DNA of 64,000 nt from Scleromitrula shiraiana. Its lineage: Eukaryota > Ascomycota > Leotiomycetes > Helotiales > Sclerotiniaceae. A model generated the notes under the pieces. That model saw only the letters and a list, made by a program, of their open reading frames with translations, ran no database searches and was not told the origin of the DNA. Positions 36,801 to 50,179 of the stretch are shown in pieces. The stretch is from the NCBI GenBank assembly GCA_028455995.1, contig JABELC010000001.1, positions 3,584,501 through 3,648,500 on the forward strand. The letters run 5' to 3'. A program made the position numbers and the translations under genes. How positions within the stretch are numbered: position 1 is the first letter of the stretch; every line of letters starts with the position of its first letter.

Positions 36801-38877
36801 ATCCCGTATGGAAGAATTACAAGCATATAAACAGCAAAATTCTTCTGAGGTTGAGCTTTTGAAAGCAGAATTACATGAATTAGAAACTCACAATAGAGAG
36901 GAAGCGATCATTCGTGCTGAAGCTGTAGCAGCAGCACAACTCATACAAGCCGAAAAAGACGAATTAGAAGCAAGACATAAAGATATCATGGGTACAGCCA
37001 AGGACCACAGCGAAACTTTTGAATCGTTAAGGGAGGCTATAACATCATCTACTGATATGAAGAATTTATTGGAACGAAAACTTGATGAAGAGCGCAACTT
37101 ACGAGAGACTATAGAAGGGAAACTTAATATACTGAAAGCTGAACACCAATCTTGTACTTCTGAATTGGAGTCTGTTACACGACGATTGCGAGATGCTGAA
37201 GAAGTAGCCGAACAGCATGCAATTGAGGCTAGAACACACAAGCAAGCTGTAATGTCTGGTCTTGATAAGGTGGTTGCATCTAGGGATCTTGCACCAAAGG
37301 ATTCTGCAAGGGATGACAGAGCCTCTGCGCTTGAGGCACAAGTTCAAGCGGCTAATGCTTTGGTTCGAAAGTATCAAGCTGCTGCAGATGCCGCTTCTAA
37401 TAAGCTAAGGAGAGCCGAGGAACGAATTGCTGGTTTAGAAGCGTATCAAGAACAAGCGAGCCGAGAAGGAATGTCTATTCGAAAACAACTTCAGGCTGCT
37501 ATGCGCGAGACTCAATCACTTCAAGCTGCTAATTCTGATATGAAATATCAACTTGCCAATCAACAATTAGAAACAAATGCTGTTCATGTACAACATAACA
37601 CACTAAAGGACTTGTTAGGTGAACGCGGTATCAGCCCAGTCGGTGGTGTATCACGGACAAGAGGATTGTCAAGTCCTCAGTCTGGATCAAACACCCCTGA
37701 TATGGCTCGTCTTCGTGAACTTGAACAGCAACTTGCCGCCAGTATGCAATCACATCAAGAAACTAAGGAAGCATTCGAAAGTCGAGAACAAGAGGCAGAA
37801 AGTACTTATCGGGAAAAGTTGAGTCAACTTGAGAACGATTACCAATCTGCCGTTCATTATGTTAAGGGCACCGAGAAAATGCTTAAAAGGATGAAGGACG
37901 AATTATCGAAATATAAGTCAGATAATACCCGACTTAAGGAATCACTTGCGGCTGCCGAAGAAAAATCCTCATCATTAAGATCACCTTCATCTTGGGAAAG
38001 TGAACGTGCAGATTTGACTGGTCAAATCGAAACACTTCAATCTGATATGAAGGCATCGATTGCACAAATGGAGAAGCAATTAGAAGATGTTAGAAACGAG
38101 TTACAAACTTGCCAAAAGGAACGCGATGATCTAAAGCAAGATCATGGTGAGTTGGAAACGAAATTCGAAGCAGCTACCGAACAAGCACGTAGGGAATTAT
38201 CTCAACTCCAAGAAGAAAATACACTTCTAGAAAAACGAGCTCAAGACGCGGAAGAAAAAGTTTCTTTACTACTAGATCAGGTGGAATCTTCAGTCGATAA
38301 TTACCGTCGTCAATCTCGCAACATGGAAGGTATGAATGAAGGTGACATGTCAGCCATGAACATGTCAAATCATCAACATCATCAACAACAATATCAAAGA
38401 ACCCTAAGCGGGAACAATTCCGTATCGGAATCATCACTATATACCACGGGGGATAATCGAAATAGTATGGCATTGGATAGTTTGGCGAGCGAACTGGAAA
38501 CACTGCGCACGCAGTGGGAAACGACGAATAAAAATTATAGGCTGAGTAATGTTTTTGATTACGATGAGAGGGGGGATGTAGTGACAGGGCAGAAGCGCGG
38601 GGAGGATGGTAAGAGTGAGGATGGGGAGGGGGAGGGGGATTATGGGGATGATGGGGATTTTAAGAGTGAGAATGGGGAGTTGAGTGGGAGTTTGGCGGAT
38701 TGGAGGAAGAGATTAGATAAGGAGGAACGAGAGGGGTCGTTGGGTTCGGCTTCGGGGAGGAAGGGTAGTTTTGAGGGGGGTGGTGCGAGCTCGAGTTTGA
38801 GTGCGAGGGGGGCCGCCGTCAAGAGTCCGAGTAATGAGGGCGGAATGGTTGGCAATGTGAAGGTTGGGAATGAATAA
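33873..38877 (+). CDS. Tea1-like kelch-repeat, coiled-coil polarity protein
   Basis: Kelch-domain cell-end marker related to Tea1/Kel1, which in yeasts travels on microtubule tips and marks growth sites. Four exons (33873-34133, 34230-34623, 34674-34956, 35004-38877) with GT...AG introns of 96, 50 and 47 bp give 1603 residues. The start MAFLFKSKKNADK is followed by a disordered Ser/Asn-rich stretch. Kelch repeats occupy about residues 110-420, with repeated GG motifs (LMGGLINSS, IVYGGD, YVFGGQ, LFGGTNGFQWFNDVW, YIFGGR). A Pro/Gln/Asn-rich linker spans roughly 430-720, then a long coiled coil runs from about 730 to 1415. The tail is Gly/Glu/Asp-rich. No catalytic residues are expected. Confidence 0.92.
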
Positions 38878-39255
38878 TGGGGTGGATGGCGTCGGACAGG
38901 ACACAAATTTGCTTTGATTGATTGAATTGGCTTGACTTGACTTGACTTGACTTGGTTTAATTGGTTCGATTTAATTGATTTGATTTGATTTGATTTGACT
39001 TGATTTGATTGATGGGTCGGTTGGTTGGGAGGAACTTGGAATGAAACTTGGAATGGATGGATGTATAGTTGGTTGATTGTTGGGGGTTGGGGAAGTTGAA
39101 ATTAATCAATGTAATATGATGTTTTATGCCTACCTACCTACTTACTTACTTATCTTACCTACTTTGCTTCGTTTTTACCTTACTTTTTTTTTACTTTACT
39201 TTATTTTATTTTATTTTACTTATTATACCGATATCGTATATAGGTAGTTGTTATT
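38878..39255. repeat. Low-complexity 3' flank (CTTGA/TTGAT/TTAC repeats)
   Basis: Runs of GACTT, TTGAT and CTTAC words cover 38925-39010 and 39128-39220. They are simple-sequence DNA between the Tea1-like gene and the retrotransposon; no gene is present. Confidence 0.7.
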
Positions 39256-39260
39256 AATTA
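39256..39260. other. Target-site duplication AATTA, left copy
   Basis: AATTA directly precedes the left LTR and recurs directly after the right LTR at 44708-44712, as expected of a 5-bp integration duplication. Confidence 0.75.
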
Positions 39261-39426
39261 TATAAAAGGTCAGATATGAAGAAGAGCATTATGGGTTGAT
39301 ATATGATTATATTGTTAATTAACTAGCTAAGGTCTTGATCCTATAAGGGGATATATATCAACCATCGATTATATAATTATATTAGTTTTAATATAGAATG
39401 ATTTTTATTTAGTAATTATTCTAATA
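39261..39426 (-). repeat. Left LTR, 166 bp
   Basis: It aligns without gaps to 44542-44707. Its outer (left) part keeps G where the right LTR has A; its inner (right) part has T or A where the right LTR has C or G. Read on the plus strand its ends are TATAAAAGG and CTAATA. Confidence 0.9.
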
Positions 39427-40466
39427 TATTTCTTTATCGATATACTGATTATCTATATTATTTTAATCATTTTTTATTTTATATTATATGTGTATAATTA
39501 TTTTATTGTATTTTATATTTTAAATACTTTTATGTAAAATATTTTGATAAAATGTTAATATTTAATTAATATTAATAGTTTAGTTAAATTATTTATTATT
39601 ATTTTTTTAGTTGGGATGAATTATAGGTTGATATACTTTTGTACAATTTGTTTTTGAATAAAATGATATTTTACGGTTATATATTTTGTATATTAATGGA
39701 TTTCTGGGTTTTTTGTAAATATTAGACTTTTTTAATTATTATTATAAAGTGTAATATATATAATGTTATTATTGTTATATTTAATTTTAGTTAGAAATTG
39801 TTATATTTATAAAACTTTTATTGATGCTTTGATTAGATTATAATATTTTGATTTAATTAATAAAAATATAATAATAGTTTGTTTTTTGAATTATATTGAA
39901 ATGATGTTTTTGTATATAAAATAGATATATTTAAAAATGTTTTTTTTAGTTGTGATATTGTTAATATAGTTTAAATCATTATAATCTTTGATATGTTTAT
40001 TAACTATTTTATTGTAGATTGTAGTATAGTTGATTGTTTTGGATATATATTAGTAAATTTTATTATAAGTTGATATATGAATAATTATTAGGTTAGTTAG
40101 GAATTTATATAGAATTCCGATTACGAATAAGATATCGATTCAAGTGTAGAAGAATTTAAATAATCTCATTTTTGATTGATATTTAATGGTGAATTTTAAT
40201 ATTATTATTTTAATGTTTGATATTATTAAATTTATAATTTTTAATATTATTAGTATAGATTTTAATTTGCAATTATTAAAATCGAATTTTTTTAGTATTT
40301 TTTATATATAAGTATTTTAATATAAAATAATAATCTTCTTTTTTTTATTTTTGACAATTTTAATGTTTAAGAAATAAATAGCAAATTCGAGATTTTTTAT
40401 TTTGAATACTTCTATTAGACTTTATTTGACTTGATTAACTGGTTATTGTTTATTGATTATAAAAAA

Positions 40467-40478
40467 ATTATTAATATA
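40467..40478 (-). pseudogene. Degraded copia reverse transcriptase YVDD box
   Basis: The minus strand reads TATATTAATAAT (YINN), preceded by IYL and followed by FFII. Changing TA back to TG at three sites would give YVDD, the copia RT catalytic box, and RIP acts on exactly these dinucleotides. Its position about 1 kb from the 3' LTR on the minus strand fits the copia order, where RT-RNase H is last. Confidence 0.5.
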
Positions 40479-43400
40479 AGTATATATAATGATTTTTATA
40501 ATAAAATTGTAGTATACGCAATTATCAATATTGAGGGACTTGAATTCTATATTAATAAGTTTGATATATAATATATTTTGCTATAATTGTAAAAATTATT
40601 TCAAGCTATATAAAGTTTTTAATAGTATATATATTTACAAGATATCGCTATTAATAAAGTTAAATATAATTTTATCTTTAATCTAGTATAATAATAGTTC
40701 AATAAAGACAAATTTATTGAATTTATTATTTAGAAATATTATAATAATGTTTATTTGTTTAATTTCGAGATTGTTTTTTATTATTAATATTATAAAGGTT
40801 TTTTATATAATTGCTTTGTATATTTTTATATATATTTAATTATAATTTTTTTTGTATTTTTGTTTGTATTCTTAAATAATTCAACAAACTTTATATTTAG
40901 TAATTCTTTTTTTTTTATTGTATTTTTATTTGAAGATAAACTTATTTTATAGGATTTTGTATTTATTGATAATATCAAATACTTTAGATTTCTTAATTGA
41001 TCTGAATGTTTTGTTATTATATAATGATTTGTATTTTGATTTAATAGCTTTGATCTAATATTTTTTTTTTAGATTTATTAATATTTTTTTTAAAGTTTTA
41101 AAATTATCATTATTATTATAATATATTATATTAAATACAATAAATATTATTTATATATTATATAAAGATTAAATAGCTTTATTAATATTGGTTAATAATG
41201 CTTTTTTTTTGTTTTTTAAGCTTATTAATCGATTTTGTTTTTTTTTAAGTTCGAATAAAATAAGAGATAAGACTTTGTCGATAATATCGATATCATTGTT
41301 ATTATTGAATGTTTGATCAAATGGTTTTTTATCTTTAATTTTTGTATATTTATTTATATTGAATAGTTTTTTTAATATATCAATAATAAGCTTATTAAAT
41401 TATATATATTAGAAATCATTTATTGGTTTTAAAATATTATTATTATTATTTTTTTTGTTTTGAAAATTAATAATAATATTATTGTTTAGTTTAATGATTA
41501 GATTTTTTTTATTAAATTAAATATTTGAAATTTATACAATTTTTTTTTTAATTTATATTAGAATATATATGCAATATATATAATTACTTTTAAAACCTAT
41601 TAAGATATTAATTTCAGTGTATAAAATGAGTTTTTGATTAAGAACGCGTTTTTTTTTTTAGAATATGCATATATGCTTTACAGTCTAGTATATATAGATA
41701 TGCGATCGAGGGTTTATTATCGTAGCCTAGATTGATTTGATTTATGAATACTTTATATAAAATCATTTCTTTAATTAAAATAATTGCAATTTGATTTATA
41801 ATATAAATTATATTTTAATATATCTTTAGTTAGAATTTTAAAGATATTTTTTTATTGATTATGATTGTTTATATTTTTTTAAATAGAGTATGAATTGATC
41901 ATTTTGAAACTCCGTTTTGATCTGAGGTGTATAATATAGTGAGCTTAACTATTGAGTCGGTATTATTAATAAGTTTATTTAGATTATTTATATTATATTC
42001 TTTATTTTTATTTAGTCTTTATTTTATAAATTTTTGACTATATTAGAGTTCGAATCGTTTTATAGTGGTTTGCAAAGTTAATTTAGCGTTTTTTTTATAT
42101 TTATAAATATAGATCTATTTAAATCGAAATATTTTATTAATGATAATAATAGTATATTGATGTTTATTAATATTAATTAAATTGATTTTAATGATGTTGA
42201 TATGTAAAAATTTAAAGATTTTGTTTAGTTTTGAATTGATAATTTTATATAATATTTAATATGATTTTATTAGTTCGTATGTTTTATAAACTTTTTTTTT
42301 ATTTTTAGAATATTTTGTTAGATTTTTAATAAATAGTCTTTTCACTATTTCTTAAGTTATCTTGACGTTTTTTTCGGAAAGATGCTTAAATCGCTTATAT
42401 TAAGTGTTTATATTAATGTGTTTTTTGTAGATATTGATATTTAGGGATAATATTAAAAATGCTAAATAGATTATTATTTTATTTTATGATTTAGTAATGA
42501 TATATATATCTAAATCTATTTAGAAATGAACAATTTTTTTGCTATTTTATACATAATTATATTATATATATCCATCATTTTTTTGTTATATTATGTTTGA
42601 GAACAATTTCAATAGTAGTTTATTAAAATGTAAAGTATTTTAATATAGAAAAAGCGTTTTGAGTTTGTTTTTCATAAAATATTTTAATGCGATTTTGCTT
42701 ATTTTTATAGAGTAGATTATCTTGTTTGCTGATAATAACCTGAATTTTTTCAATTTATATAATATAAATTCTCAGAATATAATAAACTCTAATATATTCT
42801 ATATATAATAATATAAAGTGTTAATATTATAAATTTAAATATGTTTATATTATATATTTATAATAATATTTAAGGTTGATTTATTATTAAATAAACTATA
42901 TGGAAAGTTTTTAATCATTATAAATAATATTATTATTATTATTCCAAAGTTTTTATAATTATTAAACTTCTTTTTATTATTTGAATTTGAGGTTTTATTG
43001 TTGGGTTTATTGCCTAATATTCTGTTCTTGATCTCGATTTAGATTTTTTATTTAATATTGTTTTTATTTTTCTATTTTTTCTTTATATTAACGTTTTTTA
43101 GATTGTTTAAGCATATATTAAGATTATGAGGTTGAGTTAGATTAAAATTAGGATTATTATAATAAGTGTACAGGTTAGATTTGTTAAAATAATTGGAGTT
43201 GTTAAAGTTGTTTTATTTGAGTATAACCTTTTTCTTTTGTGAGACTTCTTGATTCTTATTATTAAAAAATATTATTCCATTTTTTGAATTTTTAATTTGT
43301 TGAGCTTTATTGATAAAATCGGTTATAAGATTTTTTATTATGTTGAGTTTATTTATTTTTAGACTTCGAGTAATAAAGCGCTATCGCTTTATTTAAATAA

Positions 43401-44541
43401 AAAACTTTTTATCTATTATCGCTATAAATTATATATATTGAATTATTGTATTTGATATTAACTTTATTTCAATAAGTTTTGCAAATAATCAACAAATTGT
43501 GATAATTATTTTTTAAATATTTTTAAAATTATTTGCATTCATTTGATTATATTTAGTTAATTCATTATAATTAAAGATATAATTTTTATTTTTATATTGA
43601 TATTTAAAAACTTTAATCATTTTTTAAATTATTTCTTTATTTTTAATTAATTCTATCAAACTAGTATAAAAAGATTAATAAATAACAATACATATTTTTA
43701 CATCTTTTTTATTTTATTTTTTCTAAACCTTAGTTTTTATTTTAATTATAAATATTATGGAATCAATGTTTTTTAATATTATTATTCTTTTTTTAATAAT
43801 CTTTCTTAATCCATTTGTATCAATAATATCCTTAATATTCTTAATCTAATATAAATAATTTTCTTTTTTTTTTAAATATTGCTTTGAATTCATCTATAAA
43901 ATAAATGATAATAAACTTGATTTTGCTATTAAATTAATTAAATTTATTAATAAGAATAAAGATTATAATTTTAATAATTATTATAATAACGATTAATAAA
44001 AAAAGATTAAAAAGAATAATGATTTATTAAATATTATTATGATTTTTTATTAAATTATATAATTAATTTTCTATATTGTTTTATTAACTTTATAATATTA
44101 AAATAATTCTTCAAATAAAAAAATTAAACTAATTTTTATATTTTGCATAAAATTATTAATTATAATTTTTTTCTTAGCGATATTTAGTATTTTATTGAAT
44201 AAGTATTGAAAATATGAATTAATAAGATTATTAATATATTCTGATTTTGATATAGATTCTTAAAAATTTGTTGTTATTAACCTATATTCTTATTGATTTA
44301 TATTAAAAATTAATAAACTTTTACTTGATTTAAAGCTTTTATTTAATCTAGCATTATTAAATATTTTATAAATCTCTATTACTATGATATCTACTTGATT
44401 TCTAGCGATTCGTTTCGATTTTTTTTTAATAATATCCTTTATGAAGAATTTGAAGTAAAAGTGATAAATAAATCTTTTTGAATATAATTTAAATAAATTA
44501 AATATAATTAATAATCTTTAAATGCTTCTAGACTCATAATC

Positions 44542-44707
44542 TATAAAAGATCAAATATAAAAAAAAGCATTATAGATTAATATATGATTATATTATTAAC
44601 TAACTAGTTAAGGTCTTAATCCTATAAGAGGATATATATCAACCATCGATTATGTAATTACACTAGTCCCAATGTGGAGTGATCCTTATCTGGCAACCAT
44701 TCTAACA
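44542..44707 (-). repeat. Right LTR, 166 bp
   Basis: Same length as the left LTR. Its outer (right) half is well preserved and GC-containing (CCCAATGTGGAGTGATCC, TGGCAACC); its inner half is mutated. It ends CTAACA just before AATTA. Confidence 0.9.
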
Positions 44708-44712
44708 AATTA
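44708..44712. other. Target-site duplication AATTA, right copy
   Basis: AATTA directly follows the right LTR and matches 39256-39260, which defines the outer ends of the element. Confidence 0.75.
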
Positions 44713-45411
44713 TTACTTACTATTATATCTGTATATTTTTTTCTTCCCTTTTCTTCCCTTTTTTGGCTCGTTGTTTATTCGTTTGTTTGTTTGTTTGTTT
44801 GTTTGAGTTTTTGAGCGTGATATAGGCCTAGTTGGCTGACTTCCTTGGATTTGGATGGATTTGGATGGATTTGGATGGGAAAGAGTAAGGGGAGATGTTA
44901 GATCAGGAATTAGATCAAGGATTAGATCAAGAATTAGATCAAGGATTCGATTAGATCAGATTAGAGTAGATCAGAACGAAGAAAGAAATCAAGAAAGCAA
45001 AAAAAGCAAAAAGGAAAAGTGATGGATGGGACAGATTACTCTATCATACATATCACATGGATAAATATATAAATATACAAATAGATAAATAGATAAACAG
45101 ATAAATAAATGGAATAAATATAATCAATAGCTTCAGTAGCTTCATCACCTTCACCTTCACTTTCACTATCACTTTCACTACTTCTATCTGTTTATCTTGA
45201 TGTAGTGATGCTTTTTGATGTCGTGTTTGTCTTGTTATGTTTATCATGCCGTTAGTGTATGGTGCTGTTTTTTTTTCTTTTTCTTTTTCTGATTGTTGTT
45301 CTTGTTCTTGTTACTGCTACTGCTACTTCCGAATACCCCTAAACAACATTATCGAAAGTCGAATAACCGAGTGGGATTTTTGGTTTATTGGCTATTTCCT
45401 TCGTTTACGGG

Positions 45412-45449
<38 letters not shown>
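45412..45449. repeat. GACA tetranucleotide microsatellite
   Basis: About nine near-perfect GACA units in a row. Tracts this pure are usually polymorphic in length between strains. Confidence 0.9.
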
Positions 45450-46981
45450 GATGGGCAGGAAGGGGAGAGGATGAATAGATAGATGATGGTGGGGATGGAA
45501 TTGAGATACTAGGGTAACTTAGTGTTTATTTGTGTATCTGTTTATTTGTATATCTATCTACTTATATATCTATGCACCCAGATATATACACAGAAAATCG
45601 AATAAAACGAAAGCCACCCCGGATGAGTCCAATATTCAAATACAAATGCTGCAGATACACGGATATCTGAGAGTTAATCAAGTACCCAACGCGAGGCGGA
45701 TGATATTCTTAATTCTTAATTCTTAATTCTTAATTCTAGGAGAGTAGCTAGGATATGATAGGCATAGCATAGCATAGCATAGCATAGAATAGTATACAAA
45801 TAATACAATGAACTCGACAGTCATACATACACATACATACATACATACATACAAACAAACCACTAGATAGCGAGTTTTGGAAATGGGAATTATATGGATA
45901 GATGAGATTAGATGAGATGATTTCATCGTGTTATCCTCTTGGGCTTTCATTAGGTAAGTAGGAAGTATGTAGTAAGTAGTAAGTAGTAAGTAGTAAGTAG
46001 TAAATACTAAGTAATAAGTAATTAGTAAGTAGATTAAAGTGACTGAATAACTAATAGAGAAATGCAACGCGACGGGTGATATTAGGTCTAGATATAGAGA
46101 TTGGGAAGAGTGAGGATAGGAGGAAGGATAGGAGGAGGGGATTTGTATGGTGTGTTGATTGTATGTATGTATGTAATCAGTTAATCAATCAGATAGATAG
46201 ATAGATAGAAAGAAATGAGGCCGATGTGTGTGTGTATATTTTATCTTACTTGGGTATCGATACACACTATTTCTTTTCTTTTCTTTTCTTTTCTTCGGCT
46301 ATATTATAACAATAACAATAATAATAATATAGCGATTCAGTTGTACAGATTAGATCCGATCAGATCCGATCCGATCAGACTAACTCCTAAGGATATTCAA
46401 CAAATGAATGAATGATGGATCGACGGCAAAGAAGGCGGAGAAGCTAATATTATTTATGTATGTATTGTATTGTATTACTTTGAGAGAGCCGAGCCGAGCC
46501 GAGTCGAACCGAACTTTGGGAACTTGAAGGATCGTCTGGATTCTATCTCTTGTATACTAGTCATAAAGTATAATTGTATCTATCGTATATCGTATATATA
46601 TAGTATATAGGAATCTAATTCCTATCATCTATGTAGGGATGTAATAAATATATATGTGTTGCAAGACTTGGAGGAATTAAATCACATGACATCGAATCGA
46701 ATGTTATTTTTAATTATTATTATCATCATCATCATCATCATATCTATTCGTAAATACCTAAACACAATACTATAAAAGGAAAAAAAAAAAAGAAAAAGAA
46801 AAGGAAAAAAAAGTAATCAGCTGCCATTTATTTGACGTTCGTTGGTTGCTTTGCTTTGCTGGACGGACGGTTTGTTTGTTTGTTTTTTTTTTTTTTTTTT
46901 GGCTTTGCCCCTCTTTTAGGCATTGCTTTGTGCATTACTAATATAACTAATTGGAATGGTTAGGCGTTGGTTTTTTGGGGA

Positions 46982-46997
46982 GGGGGGGGGGGGGGGG
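46982..46997. repeat. Poly-G tract, 16 bases
   Basis: Sixteen consecutive G bases, preceded by GGGGA. Such a tract can form a G-quadruplex and is hard to sequence; its exact length is uncertain. Confidence 0.85.
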
Positions 46998-49801
46998 TTT
47001 GGTGGATGGATATGGATATGGATATGGATATGAGGTGAGGTGAGATGATATGAGATGATATGAGATGAGATGAGATGAGATGAGATGAGATGAAATGGTC
47101 GGTTTCTGGGTGGCTATTCTTCGTATGGTATGGTATGGTATGGTATGGTATGGTAAGTAAGGTATGGGATGGGATATCCATTGAAACAAGCTTTGGAAAT
47201 GTATATACGAGCTGCGAGGAGGAGGAGGAGGAGGCGATGAATGAATAAATAAGTCGATATTGAGGTTGCTTGAGGTGAGGCGATGTCGATGGTTGGTTCG
47301 GATGGATAGTTATTATTATTATTACTCATTATCATCTCAAAGCCTTGCTTATATTGCTTATATTACAATTACAACCTTGGAAGTACTGAAGTACAATATG
47401 ATAGAATCGATGGAAATGAATGAAATGAATGAAAGGACTATGAGTTCATATGCATATGCATATGGATATACTTGAATACTTGTTACTGAATACTTTTGCT
47501 TAGGTACATACATATCTAGGTACCGGTAGTAGATCTATTGATATTGGGCTTAAATATAGATGTATGTATCTTGGTAATAAGAATAATAATAATAATAATG
47601 ACAATCTACTCGAGTAGGTAGAGAGATAATTGCTTTGATTTTAACCCTTTAATTCCGATCTTTCATTCTAATACATTCTAATACATTGATTGCATTGAAG
47701 TGAGGAGTACGGGGTCGGTGTGTTTGTTTGTATTGAATTCTAATAGCTTTAAGGAAAGCTTTCTTCAGCATTGACAGTTATGAATACCGAGATGAGCTGA
47801 GCTGAGCTGAGCTGAATGAGCCTCGAGTGATAATATTTGTATTCATGATTCATGATTCATGATACATGATACATGATACATGATACCGACCCCAATGTCA
47901 TGCAATTTTGAAATTTGAGGTTAGTAAATATTAGAAGTTTTGTTATCGATAATGATGATAATGATAATGATAATGATAATGATAACTGATAACTGATACT
48001 GGTGACATTTCACTGAATTCTGAAGTTTGATGGGAGTTTGAATTAATAGAATTATTATTAGAGGGGAATTATTAATAAAATGGAATGAATGGGCATTTTT
48101 AAATATGATTCCTTTCCAAATTAGGTCATTATTGAGAAAAAGATCTAATGCACTAATCTATATATATATATATATAATCAATCTAGCTCATCTAATAACT
48201 CCAGCTAACAAATTTACCTTATTTGGACATTTTGATATCAAAGCTTAACTGTATTGTATTGTATTGTATTGTATGTACTAGTATGTAGATGGTTCACCTG
48301 GCCTGTAGTGGTTGGTGGGGGGGAGAAAAAGAAAAAAAAAAAAAACAAGGGTTGCAAAAAAAAAATAAAGATAAAGTTTCGTAACGAGGAAACTTGAAAT
48401 ATAATCAATCGTTAACTGGTTCAATCAATCAATCAATCAATCAATCAAAAAACCTAAAGGTCGGCATTCGCATTGATGAATTGCGAATTCCCCACTGTGT
48501 ATCAGATCAAGGCAACTTCTCTTACCTGTACTGCCACTGCCCACCGCCCTTTGCCCTTTGCCCTTTGCCCTCTGACCTTTGCCCTCTGACTTTTGCCCTC
48601 TGTCCTTTAGGTTTGTATGGAGTGTAGAACTATCGATACATTAATTATTATTTTTCTTTCTCTCTTTTTTATCGGAAATTTGAAGAATAAAGGATTATCT
48701 GGATTTGATATGAAGATATAAAGAAGATATAAAGAAGATATAAAGAAGAAATAAAGAAGAAATATAAAGGAATTATATTGATTTGAATAGATATAAAATT
48801 TTGATATTGAAATACTAGTAATAAATTATCTAGAAAATATTACTAAGTAAATTTATAACCTAAACTATACTATACTATACTATACATTAAATTCTCCAAA
48901 TTCACGGTTTCCGCACCACCCAAAGAAGGCCACGAATTTTGCCATACTCTTTTTTTTTAAAAAATAGAGTAATAAATATTGAATGGATGGATATTCATAA
49001 TTCTCTATTCTCTATTCTCTATTCTCTACTATTCTCTATAAAATATAAAAAGGCGAAAGGGCGTATGAGATTTATTAATTCACCATCACAAATCAATCCT
49101 AACAATAATAATAATAATAAAAAGCTCTAAGCACACACTACCCACTCACTATCCGAACACCATACAACTCACCACACAACTCACCACCACAACTCACCAC
49201 ACCACTTTCAACTCATTCATCTACCCTACTTCTTTCAACTCTTTACACTTAACAATCAACAATCCATCCATCCATCTTTTTCATTTCATCCATCAGAAAT
49301 CCTTCTTTTTTTTTCTCTCTCTAAAGGAAAGCAGCAACACCAAAAATAGGTACGTACTTCTTCTTAATAACAATAATATCATCATCATCATCATCGTTAT
49401 CATTATCATCATCACCATCCTCATCATCACCATCCTCATCATCACCATCATCATCACCATCACCATCACCATCAATACCACCATGATTCATTCAAAACGT
49501 TGTTATCATCTATCACAAATCCCTTCCTATTAATACAATTAATCATCATCACCTTCAATAATTCCTATACTATACTATACTATACTATACTATATTATAC
49601 TATACTATACTATACCCTAATATACTATTATACCTTCCTCTACTAAATTATTGAATTAATTCAATAATACTTTCCTATTCATATTCATCATATTCATTCA
49701 TATTCATCTTCACCGTCATATTTATCGCGCTATCCGCTTATTTCCCTCATTCAACTCTTTCTTGTCTTGTTCTTTCTTCCACTTTACCTTACCTTACCCT
49801 A

Positions 49802-49816
49802 CCCCCCCCCCCCCCC
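49802..49816. repeat. Poly-C tract, 15 bases
   Basis: Fifteen consecutive C bases within the pyrimidine-rich leader region, about 360 bp before the casein kinase I ATG. Confidence 0.85.
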
Positions 49817-50179
49817 TCCCCTCCCTCTCTCTTTCCCCAAAATTACACAAAACTCATTCATCCACTACACCGCTCAATCTTCTTCAAATTTCACCACCCA
49901 GGAATAAAAATACAACAATACCTCCATAGATAAACTGACACAACTTCTTCTCTATTTCTAGTGTCTGTTATTCCAAATAACTCTTTTCAACTTCTCTTTT
50001 AAATCACTTAAAAGAGTTCCAAATCCATTCGTCTTTCCTTTTCTTTCATCCATCAATTTCATCATCATCATCATCGTCATCCTCCTCGACTACAACTCAA
50101 CAATACAATAATACCTCCTCATCTCGACTCTTCGTATCGGTTTCTTCCCGGTACACTGAGTCCATAGTTCAATTTCAAG

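Larger units (their letters stand above)
39261..44707 (-). mobile_element. Complete LTR retrotransposon, RIP-inactivated, probably Ty1/copia
   Basis: The element is 5447 bp with two 166-bp LTRs and AATTA on both sides. The interior is very AT-rich with no long frame on either strand. On the minus strand the LTR begins TGTTAGAATGG, and the inner edge next to the left LTR is purine-rich (AAAGAAATA), as a polypurine tract should be in that orientation. A decayed reverse transcriptase motif at 40467-40478 reads YINN, explained by three TG-to-TA changes from a YVDD copia box. The superfamily call therefore rests on one degraded motif plus LTR style. A primer-binding site was not identified. Confidence 0.8.
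44713..50179. repeat. Microsatellite-dense 5-kb region upstream of casein kinase I
   Basis: Simple tandem repeats follow each other almost without a break: GTTT (44770-44805), TTGGATGGAT (44850-44880), GACA (45412-45449), CATA (45828-45852), GTAAGTA (45955-46005), TTTTC (46270-46295), GGATAT (47008-47032), GATGA (47030-47092), GGTAT (47125-47155), GATAAT (47950-47985), TCAA (48420-48446), GCCCTTT/GCCCTCTGA (48545-48608), CATCAT (49378-49470) and CTATA (49565-49615). Long homopolymers G16 (46982-46997) and C15 (49802-49816) are included. Open frames here are translations of repeats. The last several hundred bases are pyrimidine-rich and probably hold the promoter and leader of the kinase gene. 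Confidence 0.85.

Noticed and set aside
41640..41720. Slightly GC-richer patch inside the copia-like element
   Set aside because: It is too short and degraded to assign to gag, integrase or an insertion.
45723..47475. Several 60-110 codon open frames
   Set aside because: They are translations of microsatellites (YYLLLTTYY, HTIPYHTIPY, SSHLISSHLI).
49293..49484. Methionine-rich minus-strand frame
   Set aside because: It is a direct translation of the CATCAT repeat array.
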